Shown here piece after piece: positions 34,804-43,511 of a DNA stretch of 64,000 nt. Below the pieces are notes generated by a model. That model did not search any database. It was not told where the DNA came from and saw only the letters and a list, made by a program, of their open reading frames with translations. The stretch is taken from the NCBI GenBank assembly GCA_039822045.1, contig JBCBMY010000024.1:1-64000 (forward strand). Reading direction: 5' to 3'. Origin of the DNA: HLUCCA09 sp039822045 (GTDB lineage Bacteria > Pseudomonadota > Alphaproteobacteria > Rhodobacterales > Rhodobacteraceae). How positions within the stretch are numbered: position 1 is the first letter of the stretch; every line of letters starts with the position of its first letter. The translations under genes and the position numbers were made by a program.

Positions 34804-35826
34804 ATGATCGACAACTCGAAGTTCGCCCTGGTCACAGGAGCGACAGGCTTTACTGGCGGTCACCTAGCCCGCGCGCTTGGGCGAGAGGGTTACCGCGTGC
34901 GCGCCCTGGTGCGACGTGCCGGTGCGGCACCTGCGCAGGCGCTCGCGGCGGAGGGGATCGAGATTGTAGAGGGCGATGTGGCGGATGCGGATGCGGTGGA
35001 CCGTGCCGTTGCCGGCACCAGCCACGCTTTTCACATTGCCGCTGTTTATCGCAGCGCGAACCATCCAGACAGCTACTACTACGCAGTCAACCGCGACTCG
35101 GTCGGCCATATACTTGAATCTGCCAAGAAACACGGCGTTGCGCGCATCGTGCATTGCTCGACCTGTGGCGTTCACGGCGATGTGGCCGAAATCCCAGCCA
35201 CTGAGGACACCGATTTCAACCCTGGAGATGTGTACCAGAAGTCTAAGCTTGCTGGCGAGATGCTGGCGCGCGAAGGGATCGCAGTTGGTGCGCCCGTTTC
35301 AATTGTCCGCCCGACGGGCATATACGGGCCCGGTGATACCCGCTTCTTGAAGCTGTTTCGAACGATTGAGAACCGGACCTTCAGGATGGTCGGATCGGGC
35401 GAGATTGCCTACCACATGAGCTATATTGACGATCTAGTCAGAGGGATCATCCTGTGCGCAGAGCATCCCGCAGCGATCGGAGAAGCCTTCCTGATTGGGT
35501 CCGATAGCTACACTACACTGAACGGCCTCGTGCACGAGATTGCGAAGGTGCTAGAAGTGTCGCCGCGTCGTGGCCACATCCCTGTCGCCCCAGTGATGGC
35601 GGCGGCCACCCTATGCGAGTTTGCGTGCAAGCCGCTAGGGATCGACCCGCCGCTCCACCGACGACGGGTCTCGTTCTTCGTCAAGGCGAGGGCTTTTTCT
35701 GTAGAGAAGGCAAAGCGCCTCCTTGGCTACGCGCCTCAGGTCACGCTGCCCGACGGGCTCGCCCAGACGGCCGCCTGGTACCGCGAGATGGGCTATCTCC
35801 GAGCTACTGGAAAGGACGCCGCGTGA
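34804..35826 (+). CDS. NAD-dependent epimerase/dehydratase (extended SDR)
   Basis: A 340-residue SDR enzyme with the ATG at 34804; an upstream in-frame start at 34732 would add an atypical leader. FALVTGATGFTGGHLARAL binds the nucleotide cofactor; HCSTCGVHG and the YxxxK pair (VYQKSKLAGE) form the catalytic site; IVRPTGIYGPGD is a typical substrate-side segment. It resembles 3-beta-hydroxysteroid dehydrogenase/dihydroflavonol reductase-like sugar-nucleotide or lipid SDRs, so substrate is open. It overlaps the methyltransferase gene (GTGA). A truncated relative is at 24185-24415. Confidence 0.85.
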   Translation: MIDNSKFALVTGATGFTGGHLARALGREGYRVRALVRRAGAAPAQALAAEGIEIVEGDVADADAVDRAVAGTSHAFHIAAVYRSANHPDSYYYAVNRDSVGHILESAKKHGVARIVHCSTCGVHGDVAEIPATEDTDFNPGDVYQKSKLAGEMLAREGIAVGAPVSIVRPTGIYGPGDTRFLKLFRTIENRTFRMVGSGEIAYHMSYIDDLVRGIILCAEHPAAIGEAFLIGSDSYTTLNGLVHEIAKVLEVSPRRGHIPVAPVMAAATLCEFACKPLGIDPPLHRRRVSFFVKARAFSVEKAKRLLGYAPQVTLPDGLAQTAAWYREMGYLRATGKDAA

Positions 35827-36575
35827 ATGCCGACGCTGCCTCCGGGGTAGCCGATATCGGATCAGACCAGGCCGATCTCGATCCTTCAACCGACCGATAT
35901 GCCCGCAGGTTCGAAGGCCCCGCTGGTGAGTGGTTGTTGTCGCGGCAAACCAAGGCCTTGCGGCGGCTTATCGCCCCTTGGCCGCAGGCGACGGTGCTCG
36001 ACGTTGGCGGAGGCCACGGGCAAGTTGCAACGCCATTGCTCGAAGATGGACACAAGGTCCGTGTCTTGGCCAGTTCCGAGGTGGCTCTCGGCCAGGTTCG
36101 TGCAATGTCGTCTGTCAGCCTTTCGACTGAGGTCGGGCCACTTACCGCGCTAGCCTACTCGGACCAAAGCTTCGATGTTGTGGCGTCGTTTCGGATTCTT
36201 GCGCATATCGGTGATTGGCGAGTGCTTCTGAGAGAAATGGCTCGGGTTGCACGACACGCGGTAATTGTCGATTTCCCGATTCCGGGTGGGGCAAACGCCC
36301 TTGAGCCGTTGCTCTTCGGTCTAAAGCAGCGGGTCGAGGGCGACACGCGCCGCTTTCAGACCATTACACGCAAAGAGGTTCGCGCTAGTCTTTCTGAAGC
36401 AGGACTCGCCGAGTTCAATGCTATTGGACAGTTCGTTTTGCCGATGGTGCTCCATCGAAAGCTCGGACGTCCACGCCTTTCCGGGACGCTAGAGCGTGGG
36501 CTCCGCACGACCGGATTGGCCCGGGTAATTGGAACACCCGTAGTTCTATGTGCGAGGCGTACCTCGAGTAAGTGA
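35823..36575 (+). CDS. Class I SAM-dependent methyltransferase
   Basis: About 250 residues from the GTG at 35823, overlapping the SDR stop. The SAM-binding motif I is TVLDVGGGHGQVATPLL, followed by a Val-Leu-Ala-Ser second strand and SFDVVASFRILAHIGDWRVLLREMARVA (motifs II/III). The C-terminal half is basic. A longer frame from 35613 lies inside the SDR gene and is rejected. It may methylate a sugar, lipid or quinone-like product of the SDR enzyme. Confidence 0.82.
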   Translation: MNADAASGVADIGSDQADLDPSTDRYARRFEGPAGEWLLSRQTKALRRLIAPWPQATVLDVGGGHGQVATPLLEDGHKVRVLASSEVALGQVRAMSSVSLSTEVGPLTALAYSDQSFDVVASFRILAHIGDWRVLLREMARVARHAVIVDFPIPGGANALEPLLFGLKQRVEGDTRRFQTITRKEVRASLSEAGLAEFNAIGQFVLPMVLHRKLGRPRLSGTLERGLRTTGLARVIGTPVVLCARRTSSK

Positions 36576-36616
36576 GCTACTCCTCAATTCTTGGACAAGA
36601 TTTTGCTTGGGTTAAG

Positions 36617-36745
36617 CTACTCTCTACTCCTGCTGACGTCCAGTTCACCCGCTACGCTCGCGTAGGTCGCCCCAGCCACCGTCAGACGCGCCACCGCGCC
36701 TTTCTTGAACTCCTGCGAAAACCGTCTCCTTGTTCGCTTTGCCAT
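36617..36745 (-). pseudogene. IS3-type transposase OrfA remnant
   Basis: A 42-residue start of an OrfA helix-turn-helix protein (MAKRTRRRFSQEFKKGAVAR, then VAGATYASVAGELDVS), cut off by a stop codon after the first helix-turn-helix. GGGAGG precedes the ATG. The flanking DNA toward 36845 contains the CCGGAAACCGG patch expected near an IS end. A short leftover of an inactive element. Confidence 0.65.
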
Positions 36746-36844
36746 CTCGCCCTCCCAAATCCAGGGTTAATATAATCCCTGGTCCGGTTTCCGGGGGCAG
36801 GCTCATGTAGGTGGTGTTCCCGCTCGTTCCCTGGGCGTACGCAG

Positions 36845-37753
36845 CTAGGTGAGAGGTACTTCGCGAGGCGCGTGGCGCAGGAGCGCCACCGCCCACCACC
36901 CGGCTACGACAAGCAACCCAAGATAGGTCATCTTCGCGCGCCAGCGGACGGAATGGACATGGATCTCGGTCACTGCGATCGTCCGGCTGTCGGTGAAAGT
37001 GCCGCGAATCGAGGCATGCGTCACATCCTCCGGCACGGCGCCCTTCAGCACCAGTTCAGGGCCCATCGACAGGCGTGCGACGGGCACGCCATTCTGCCAA
37101 GAGATAGCGGTGCGGTCGATCTCAATCGGACGGCCCGGGCGGTCGGCGACCTCGCGCAACGTTGCCACATAGTGCAGATCAGCGCGCTCAGCTTGGTCCA
37201 GAAAGATCAGTGGTGCGCCGAGATAGAGCAGCGCGAGCCCCGCCGCACCTAGCCACTGTCGCCTGGACAGCGCCATAGGCCGCACTCCGACCGGACGTTC
37301 GTGCAAGATCGCCCAGGCCGCATAGCCCACCCCGAGCGCCGTCAGTGCTTGGGTCGGCCAGTCCCCGGGCCAATAGAGACCGAAATTCGACAGCTCCCAT
37401 GACAGCGGCGCGAAGAGCAACACGCCGTTGGCCCATTTTGTCTGCGTGGCGTCGAGCACCAGGTGGATCGCCGTCCCCACCGCAAGGATCGCAAAAATCG
37501 GTCCGGGCCGTCGGGCCAACAGTGCAAGTGCAGCGGCAAGGATCAGCGTGATAAACAAGCTGCTCTGCACGGCCGCGTAGAGCCTCAGATCCAGCCCCGA
37601 GACCTCGGGAAGCTGCGCGCGCAGTAGGCGCTGCCCGATCCAGGGCACATCGGGCAGAACGCACCCAGCCCAGATCCATTTCAGATCCGCCCCTGGCATC
37701 CCGGCGCGGGTCAGGATCGGCTGCAGGCCGAGATGGGCAAGGGTGTTCGGCAT
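36845..37753 (-). CDS. Membrane-bound putative metal-dependent hydrolase (YdjM/DUF457-like)
   Basis: A 302-residue polytopic membrane protein with about six hydrophobic segments. It starts MPNTLAHLGLQ, the usual opening of the YdjM/DUF457 group (His near the start), with a CVLPDVPW segment at about 31-38 and HLVLDATQT at about 97-105. These His/Asp positions are the proposed metal ligands. The C-terminal domain outside the membrane has a beta-rich stretch. The enzyme activity of the family is not established, so the role is unknown. It has no overlap with neighbours. Confidence 0.65.
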   Translation of the reverse strand: MPNTLAHLGLQPILTRAGMPGADLKWIWAGCVLPDVPWIGQRLLRAQLPEVSGLDLRLYAAVQSSLFITLILAAALALLARRPGPIFAILAVGTAIHLVLDATQTKWANGVLLFAPLSWELSNFGLYWPGDWPTQALTALGVGYAAWAILHERPVGVRPMALSRRQWLGAAGLALLYLGAPLIFLDQAERADLHYVATLREVADRPGRPIEIDRTAISWQNGVPVARLSMGPELVLKGAVPEDVTHASIRGTFTDSRTIAVTEIHVHSVRWRAKMTYLGLLVVAGWWAVALLRHAPREVPLT

Positions 37754-37901
37754 GGGCTCTCTCGTTGGGGTGTCGGCAGCGCCTCACCCGTTCTGCGCGG
37801 CAGAACCGTTGATAACAGGAAGGGGTGACACCACAGAGAAGCGGTTGGTTAGAGATTTCTCCGCTGCGACGACAAGAACGCCCCGCTCCGCTTGGCGAAC
37901 T

Positions 37902-38912
37902 TCATACCCGGCGGAGGACCTTTTCGACATCGCGACCCTCTCGGTAGACACCCTGGAGCAGATAAAGGGGCCGCTGCTTGGCCTCGATGAAGATCCGCGA
38001 CAGGTATTCGCCGATTACGCCGAGAGAAACCAACTGAACCCCACCCAGAAACAGAAGCGCCGTCATCAACGAGGCGTAGCCTGGGATATCGCGGCCGAAG
38101 ATCAAAGTGCGGATGGCGATGTATAGTGCGTAGCCCAATGATACCAACGCGACAACGCCACCGAGATAGGTCCAGATCCGCAACGGCAGAGTTGAGAAAC
38201 TCACGATGCCGTCCAGCGCGAAGTTCCACAGCCGCCAGTAGTTGAACTTGGTCTCGCCCGCGACCCGTTCAGGCCGTGCATATTCAACGCCGATTGATGG
38301 GAATCCAACCCAGGCAAAAAGGCCCTTCATGAATCTGTTGCGTTCCGGCAAGCTCAAGATCGCGTCGACGACCACACGATCCATGAGTCGAAAATCGCCC
38401 ACATTCTGAGGAATTTGCGTTTGCGCCAGTCGGTTGAATAGGCGGTAGAATAGGTTCGCTGTCATCCGTTTGGAGCGCTCGTCGCTGCTTCGGTCGACGC
38501 GTTCGCCATAGACCACGTCATAGCCATCTCGCCAACGCTCTAGGAAGAGTGGGATCACCGCCGGAGGGTCCTGCAGATCGGCATCCATAGGCACGACGAT
38601 ATCGCCTGTAGCGTGCTCGACACCAGCGGTCATCGCGATCTCCTTACCGAAATTGCGGCTGAGATTCACAACGGTGATACGCGGATCGTCTGCGCTGAGC
38701 GCAAGCAGCTTCTGGAGAGTGTCGTCGGGACTGCCATCATTGACGAAGACGAACTCCAGCCGATGGCCGGCGAGCGCCTCGTCCACGGCCGGGACAAAGG
38801 CATCGATCGCCTCACTTTCCGCGTAGCAGGGCACAACCAATGAAATCAGCGGTGAGGCTTTGCGCGGTGAGCGCGGCGGCAATGACAGCTCGGACGCTCG
38901 TTTCAGTTCCAT
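37902..38912 (-). CDS. Polyprenyl-phosphate glycosyltransferase (GT2, GtrB/DPM-like)
   Basis: About 336 residues from the ATG at 38912, which lies just after the stop of the next upstream gene. GT2 features: LISLVVPCYAESEAI, FVFVNDGSPDDT, NLSRNFGKEIAM, and the VVPMDADLQDPP catalytic motif. Two hydrophobic helices near the C-terminus (about residues 235-260 and 270-295) and the VGFPSIGVEYARPERVAGETKF segment are those of GtrB/YfdH-type enzymes, which transfer glucose from UDP-glucose to undecaprenyl phosphate. It likely makes the lipid-linked donor for the GT39 protein encoded immediately upstream. Confidence 0.87.
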   Translation of the reverse strand: MELKRASELSLPPRSPRKASPLISLVVPCYAESEAIDAFVPAVDEALAGHRLEFVFVNDGSPDDTLQKLLALSADDPRITVVNLSRNFGKEIAMTAGVEHATGDIVVPMDADLQDPPAVIPLFLERWRDGYDVVYGERVDRSSDERSKRMTANLFYRLFNRLAQTQIPQNVGDFRLMDRVVVDAILSLPERNRFMKGLFAWVGFPSIGVEYARPERVAGETKFNYWRLWNFALDGIVSFSTLPLRIWTYLGGVVALVSLGYALYIAIRTLIFGRDIPGYASLMTALLFLGGVQLVSLGVIGEYLSRIFIEAKQRPLYLLQGVYREGRDVEKVLRRV

Positions 38913-38917
38913 GGTGC

Positions 38918-40516
38918 CTAGCCTTCCCTGGTCCATCTCGCATAGAACCGCTGTCCTTGGCTGGCCGGTGGGGCCGCCGTCCGACGAAATCCGGCGCGTT
39001 CAACGGCATTGACGATCGGATCGTACAACAGTGCCTTGTCGGACTCCATTGACCCACGCTCGATGGTGAAGAGCAGATAGACCTCCTCCGTGCCTTCAAG
39101 TTCGGCTTCGATCTCATCGGCCGCGCGCTCCCACGTATCAGGCTGTTCGCCCAAGAGGTAGGCAGAGGTCTCTGGTGGTAGGGAGTAGGCGGCGGCCAAC
39201 GGTGTTCCCCGGCCACTGCCCGAATCTATGATCACGAGGGTCTTCGCGGCGTCATGATCGCGAAGCTGTTCGGCAACGGTCTTGAAATAGGCGCCGCCAC
39301 GGTTGGTATTGGCTTCCCAGCCAAAGTTGAGCATGGCGACTTGGGCAAGAAGCAAGATCGCCGCCGGCGCTAAGCGAAGCGGCTCAATGCCGCTTCTGGC
39401 TGCGATCGAACCGAGGACTACAGCGCCCCGTGCCGACAGATAAGCCAGAAAGGGCGCAAAGAAGAGGAAGTAGCGCAGCGTTATGAACCAGCGGTCAAGG
39501 ACGATCGATGCGGACAGGAAGCCTGCAAGTCCCACGGCGGGAACGACGACGGCAATCCGTGCAAGCCGTGCCTGCACTGGAGCACTGGTTCGGTCCCAAG
39601 CGATCGAGATGGCACCAACGATCATCAGACCTAGGACTGCGAAACGTCCCAGCCGTTGCAACTCTGAAGGGACGGCGAAGAACGTTGCGGACAGCACCTG
39701 TCCACCCGCAAGGTTTGCACTGCGCTTGGCCCATTCCATGAATCCCAGAAACCCTGCGAACTGATCGGGTCGGGCCGTCAGATGCTGCACGAACACTGGG
39801 GCCCAAGGCAAGAAAACCGCAACCGCAACAGCCGGCGCGACAAGCGCAACGGCGGTACGGCGATAGACGGCATTGGCCATGTGCCAAGCCATAAGACCAG
39901 CTACCAGAAGGGCCGCGAAATAGTGGGTCAGGAGTAGTCCGCCGCACAATAGCCCGAAGACGAGTTCTCCGCCAATCCGTTGCCGGCCGCGCCAATCCGG
40001 CAACGCGGCTAGCAGACACCACGTCGACACCCCAAGTAACAAGACGAGAGCGTAGCCCCTGGCGTCCTGAGCCGTCGTGACCGCGGCAAATGACAGGCCG
40101 TAGACCAGAGCGTAGATCCAGGGATCGGCGTGACCAATGCGCAAGAGAAAACGCGCATAGACCAGGACCGAGAGAACAACCAGAACGAGCGACACTGCGC
40201 GCACCACGCTCAGACTGTTTCCAAATGCCAGTGTCGCACCATGAGCCACTAAGAAGTATAGCGGTGGGTGAACGTCGTCGTCCCGGTAATGCTCCAAGAG
40301 CTTGGGTAACGTGGCGACCCCCTCGAAATAGGATTTCAGCTCAGCAATCAGAAGCGGGCCGGGTGCAACACCGGAGAAGGTCTGCGATGCAAGAGATTGT
40401 AGCGTGATGGCTTCATCGTACCAGATAGAGCGACTCAGGAGACCGATCGCATAAATCGAGCCGAGTGCAAGACACACCAGCAGAAGATACCAATTGGATC
40501 GCGATGAAATTGACAT
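38918..40516 (-). CDS. GT39/ArnT-like membrane glycosyltransferase
   Basis: About 532 residues with some eleven hydrophobic segments, a GT-C enzyme that takes a sugar from a polyprenyl-phosphate carrier and adds it to a glycan on the periplasmic side. The catalytic first-loop Asp-Glu motif reads SIWYDEAITL (about residue 30), with DDDVHPPLYFLV about 60 residues later, both standard for GT39/PMT proteins. A soluble C-terminal domain follows. It is co-transcribed with the GtrB-like gene, which would supply the lipid-linked sugar. Confidence 0.83.
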   Translation of the reverse strand: MSISSRSNWYLLLVCLALGSIYAIGLLSRSIWYDEAITLQSLASQTFSGVAPGPLLIAELKSYFEGVATLPKLLEHYRDDDVHPPLYFLVAHGATLAFGNSLSVVRAVSLVLVVLSVLVYARFLLRIGHADPWIYALVYGLSFAAVTTAQDARGYALVLLLGVSTWCLLAALPDWRGRQRIGGELVFGLLCGGLLLTHYFAALLVAGLMAWHMANAVYRRTAVALVAPAVAVAVFLPWAPVFVQHLTARPDQFAGFLGFMEWAKRSANLAGGQVLSATFFAVPSELQRLGRFAVLGLMIVGAISIAWDRTSAPVQARLARIAVVVPAVGLAGFLSASIVLDRWFITLRYFLFFAPFLAYLSARGAVVLGSIAARSGIEPLRLAPAAILLLAQVAMLNFGWEANTNRGGAYFKTVAEQLRDHDAAKTLVIIDSGSGRGTPLAAAYSLPPETSAYLLGEQPDTWERAADEIEAELEGTEEVYLLFTIERGSMESDKALLYDPIVNAVERAGFRRTAAPPASQGQRFYARWTREG

Positions 40517-40537
40517 AAAGGGAAGACAGCTCCGCAA

Positions 40538-40870
40538 TTCGAGCCGAACTCGTAGACTGTTACGCTATCACTTGCAGGGCCATAAAAGCAATTTTGTGAC
40601 GCGCCTGCGCCCGATGCAGACAACCCGTAGGCTCCGCATGGTGGCCTACCAAAGAGCCTTGGAAGGTGTCAACTGATGTCTCGGGCTGCTCAAAGGGCCG
40701 CGAGGCCCCCCAATCCCAGCCATAGTGCCGACGCGTCAGAAGCTGATCGACCGGCACAATCCCTAGTCACATGATCGAGCGAACGTCTGTGTGCTGTGTC
40801 AATGTGGAGTGCCCGCAATGAAATGGTCCACCCACTGGGATAGGTTTATCCCGATTCAGGAGGACCAGAG
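40538..40870. other. Gene-free region with left end of an IS3-type element
   Basis: No gene is supported. From about 40795 the sequence resembles the leader of an IS3-family element (GGTCCACC, a short inverted motif GGGATA...TATCCC, then GGAGGACCAG before the ATG at 40871). The first 250 bases hold nothing recognisable. Confidence 0.4.
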
Positions 40871-41206
40871 ATGGCTGGGAAGAGAGACAAACCCGAAGAG
40901 ATCGTGGTGAAGCTGCGTCAGGTGGAAGTGCTGCAGGGTCAGGGCGTATCGGTAGCCGACGCCGCCGCGATCGGACAGGTGCTCATCGCCGACGGCCTTC
41001 TGCCCGTGGATCCGGGCATGCTGCGAGCGGGTCTTGGAGTGGGCTACGAGGACGTCACAAGACTACTCAAACGCCCCTGGGGAAGACAGATCCGGGAGGA
41101 TTTCGCCGTGGCTAGAACGGTTCATGCGCAGGGCTGGCTTTTAAGCCGCACGGAGGCGAGCCTTTGCCTTTTAGCTGCCCTGGCCTACGGCCCTCAGAAC
41201 GTTTGA
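40871..41206 (+). pseudogene. Chimera: IS3 OrfA start joined to C-terminal part of a Tat small subunit homologue
   Basis: A 111-residue open frame made of two unrelated pieces. Residues 1-33 are the start of an IS3-type OrfA (KPEEIVVKLRQVEVLQGQG, then VSVADA). From about residue 34 it aligns with the mature part of the Tat subunit at 29561-30007: AIG-x-V, GL-x-P, then RQIREDF and GW-x-LSRTEA against RIREDF and GWMLSQTEA. The signal peptide and first part of the subunit are gone. It is probably non-functional, although it could be translated. The next gene (41208) is the paralogue of the small membrane protein that follows the intact subunit. Confidence 0.65.
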
Positions 41207-41207
41207 C

Positions 41208-41366
41208 ATGCCGCTTCGCCTGATCCCTATTCTGGTGATTGTCGTCGCTCTCAGCGTATTGCTCTGGCTTTTCGTTCCCGCAAGTTTCTATACTGGTACG
41301 ATGCTTGCCGTTTTGATTGCGACGCTGATCTATTTCGTCGGTGCCTTACGGGGCAGAGGGTGGTGA
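41208..41366 (+). CDS. Small membrane protein (FxPxSFYT family), 52 residues
   Basis: A short frame starting one base after the chimeric gene. It has two hydrophobic helices around VPASFYTGTM and a basic C-terminus (GRGW). It is a paralogue of the protein at 29375-29542, with the same length, motif and genomic neighbour. Too short for most gene finders. Since its upstream partner is broken, it may be a relic of a second dehydrogenase locus. Confidence 0.6.
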   Translation: MPLRLIPILVIVVALSVLLWLFVPASFYTGTMLAVLIATLIYFVGALRGRGW

Positions 41367-41488
41367 AGACCAAGCTTGGGATCTTGCAATGTCTCACTTC
41401 ATCTCATGCTATCTTTTGCGTAGTCCCCGACTTTGCAGTGATGCGCCATAGGCAATAGCGAAGCGGCGCCAGTTCAGAATGTGTCCAG

Positions 41489-42331
41489 ATGAAACCCACG
41501 ACTATCGGCATCGGTGCACAGAAATGCGCCTCCTCCTGGGTCCACGCCGTTCTGGGCGCCCATCCGGAAGTCGGTGTCTCCGATCCCAAAGAACTCGACT
41601 TCTTCAGCTACTATTTCGACCGCGGCTACCGCTGGTACGAGGACCATTTCGCCGAGTTTGTCGGCCGGACAGCGCGATTCGAAAGCTCGCCGTCCTACTT
41701 CTATGACCCGCGCAGCCCTGAACGGGCCCGAACCTATGCGCCCAATCTGCGCGTGCTGGCCATGCTGCGCGATCCAGTAATGCGCGCCTATTCCAACCAC
41801 CTGCACGAGGTGGTGAAGGGCCATATCCCAGCAATCTCCTTCGAGGAGGGTCTGGCCAACAACCCCGGCTATCTTGACCAGGGCCGCTATGCCACACACT
41901 TGGGCCGCTGGCTTGATGTCTTCGGCGCGGATGCCGTCAAGGTGATGTTTGCCGAGGAGATCGCCGAGGATCCGGCGGCCGCTGCGGCTGAACTCTATAG
42001 CTTCGTCGGTGTTGATCCGGACTTCCGGAGCGGGGTCTTTTCAGAGCGTCGCAACGAGAGCGATCGCGCGCGCTTTCCTTTGGTCCGGCACACATTGCGC
42101 GCAGGTGGCGACTGGCTGCGCCGCCGGGGACTGGAGGAGCAGCTAATGCGGATGAAGGCCTGGGGGCCGGTGAATGGCGCACTGAAGGCCAACAGCGTCG
42201 ATGTCCGCAGCGAGATCTCGCCAATGCAGGACGACACCCGCGCTCGGCTGGTCGACAGCTTCGGCCCTGAGGTCGACCGATTGCGCACGCTCTTGCCGGA
42301 TCGGACCCTGCCCTGGACGGCGTGGGACTGA
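41489..42331 (+). CDS. PAPS-dependent sulfotransferase
   Basis: A 280-residue sulfotransferase. It begins TTIGIGAQKCASSWVHAVL, the 5'-phosphosulfate loop of the heparan-type group (residues about 4-22), with KELDFF downstream. The 3'-phosphate segment is MLRDPVMRAYSNHLHE (about 92-107). GRYATHLGRWLDVFG and an RYATHL-type acceptor region follow, as in heparan N-deacetylase/sulfotransferase relatives. This group sulfates polysaccharides. It is followed by a glycosyltransferase gene (33-base gap), probably one operon. Confidence 0.87.
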   Translation: MKPTTIGIGAQKCASSWVHAVLGAHPEVGVSDPKELDFFSYYFDRGYRWYEDHFAEFVGRTARFESSPSYFYDPRSPERARTYAPNLRVLAMLRDPVMRAYSNHLHEVVKGHIPAISFEEGLANNPGYLDQGRYATHLGRWLDVFGADAVKVMFAEEIAEDPAAAAAELYSFVGVDPDFRSGVFSERRNESDRARFPLVRHTLRAGGDWLRRRGLEEQLMRMKAWGPVNGALKANSVDVRSEISPMQDDTRARLVDSFGPEVDRLRTLLPDRTLPWTAWD

Positions 42332-42364
42332 GTCGATGCCGGCCCGCTTAGCCCCACGCCTTCG

Positions 42365-43504
42365 ATGACGCGCCTCGTCATCTTCGGTTTCGACGCCGCT
42401 GAGGCAGCGCAGATTCGCCGTATCCACAGCTACATGGATTGCGGCTTCGACGTGCAAGGCTTCACCATGCGCCGCGACAACATGAACGTGGATTTCACAC
42501 CATTCTGGCCCAATGTCGAATTGGGTCAGGTTCCCAACGAGGATGTCCTGCGCCGTGTGGGGACGTTGGCCGCCGCGGTGCCTGTAATCCGCCGTAACCG
42601 CGACAAGCTCGCCGGAGCCGATGTCATCGTTGCCCGCAACCTTGACATGCTGGCCCTGGCTGTGGTGGCTCAAGGGTTGACCCCGGGCTCCCGACCTCCC
42701 CTGATCTATGAGTGTCTCGATATTCATGGCGCGATGACCGACACTGGTGCGAAGGGGCGGGTCTTTCGCGGGCTAGAGCGTCGCCTCCTTCTCCGGACGC
42801 GACTGCTCATTGTGTCGTCCCCCGCCTTTCTGAGCGCCTACTTTGGTCCGGTTCAGGGCTGGGATGGGCCGAGCGTGCTGCTTGAGAACAAGCTCTGGAT
42901 CGAGGGTGATAGCCTGGCCCGGCCTACTCCAGATGCCCCCCCTGCCCCCGTCGCCGGCGATGCGATCCGCCTGGGCTGGGTTGGCACCTTGCGGTGCCCT
43001 CGGAGCTTGGCGCTACTGGCCGCAGCGGCCGAGACGCTTGGGCCGCGCCTTTCGCTGCGCTTTCACGGTGCGGTCCATAGCCATGCCCTACCCGATTTCG
43101 ACGCCGTGGTCGCCGCTCATCCCAATATCAGCTACGGTGGGCCCTACGCTTATCCGGACGACCTGGCCGGGATCTATGCCAACTGCGATCTGGTCTGGAG
43201 CCAGGACCTCTGGCAATGGGGCACGAACTCAACCTGGCTTCTCCCCAACCGGATCTACGAGGCCAGCTACTTCGGCTGCCCGTCCCTGGCCGTGGAGGGG
43301 ACCGAAACCGGGCGCCGAGTGGCCAACGGCCTCGGCTGGGCGCTGCCCGTGCCGACGTCCGAGGCGCTGGTGGCCTGCATCAAAGCACTGACACCAGCAA
43401 CCATAGCGCAAGCGCGCCGCAAACTTCTCACCCGACCGGAAACAGACTTCCGCTTGGGATGCGACGAAATTCGCGGAGCAATCGCCCTCGCGCTTGACCC
43501 CTAA
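42365..43504 (+). CDS. Glycosyltransferase (GT4/GT-B-like), paralogue of 1027-2232
   Basis: A 379-residue glycosyltransferase sharing layout and motifs with the protein at 1027-2232: VIVARNLDML, YECLDIH, PAFLSAYFGPVQGW, GPSVLLENKLW, GWVGTLRCPRS, and AVEGTETGRRV in the donor site. ATG start at 42365. It probably adds a sugar that the sulfotransferase upstream modifies. It converges on the membrane glycosyltransferase gene at 43512 with an eight-base gap. Confidence 0.82.
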   Translation: MTRLVIFGFDAAEAAQIRRIHSYMDCGFDVQGFTMRRDNMNVDFTPFWPNVELGQVPNEDVLRRVGTLAAAVPVIRRNRDKLAGADVIVARNLDMLALAVVAQGLTPGSRPPLIYECLDIHGAMTDTGAKGRVFRGLERRLLLRTRLLIVSSPAFLSAYFGPVQGWDGPSVLLENKLWIEGDSLARPTPDAPPAPVAGDAIRLGWVGTLRCPRSLALLAAAAETLGPRLSLRFHGAVHSHALPDFDAVVAAHPNISYGGPYAYPDDLAGIYANCDLVWSQDLWQWGTNSTWLLPNRIYEASYFGCPSLAVEGTETGRRVANGLGWALPVPTSEALVACIKALTPATIAQARRKLLTRPETDFRLGCDEIRGAIALALDP

Positions 43505-43511
43505 CGTCAGC

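Noticed and set aside
35613..35822. Upstream extension of the methyltransferase frame
   Set aside because: It lies inside the SDR gene in another frame; the GTG at 35823 overlapping the SDR stop is a natural coupled start.
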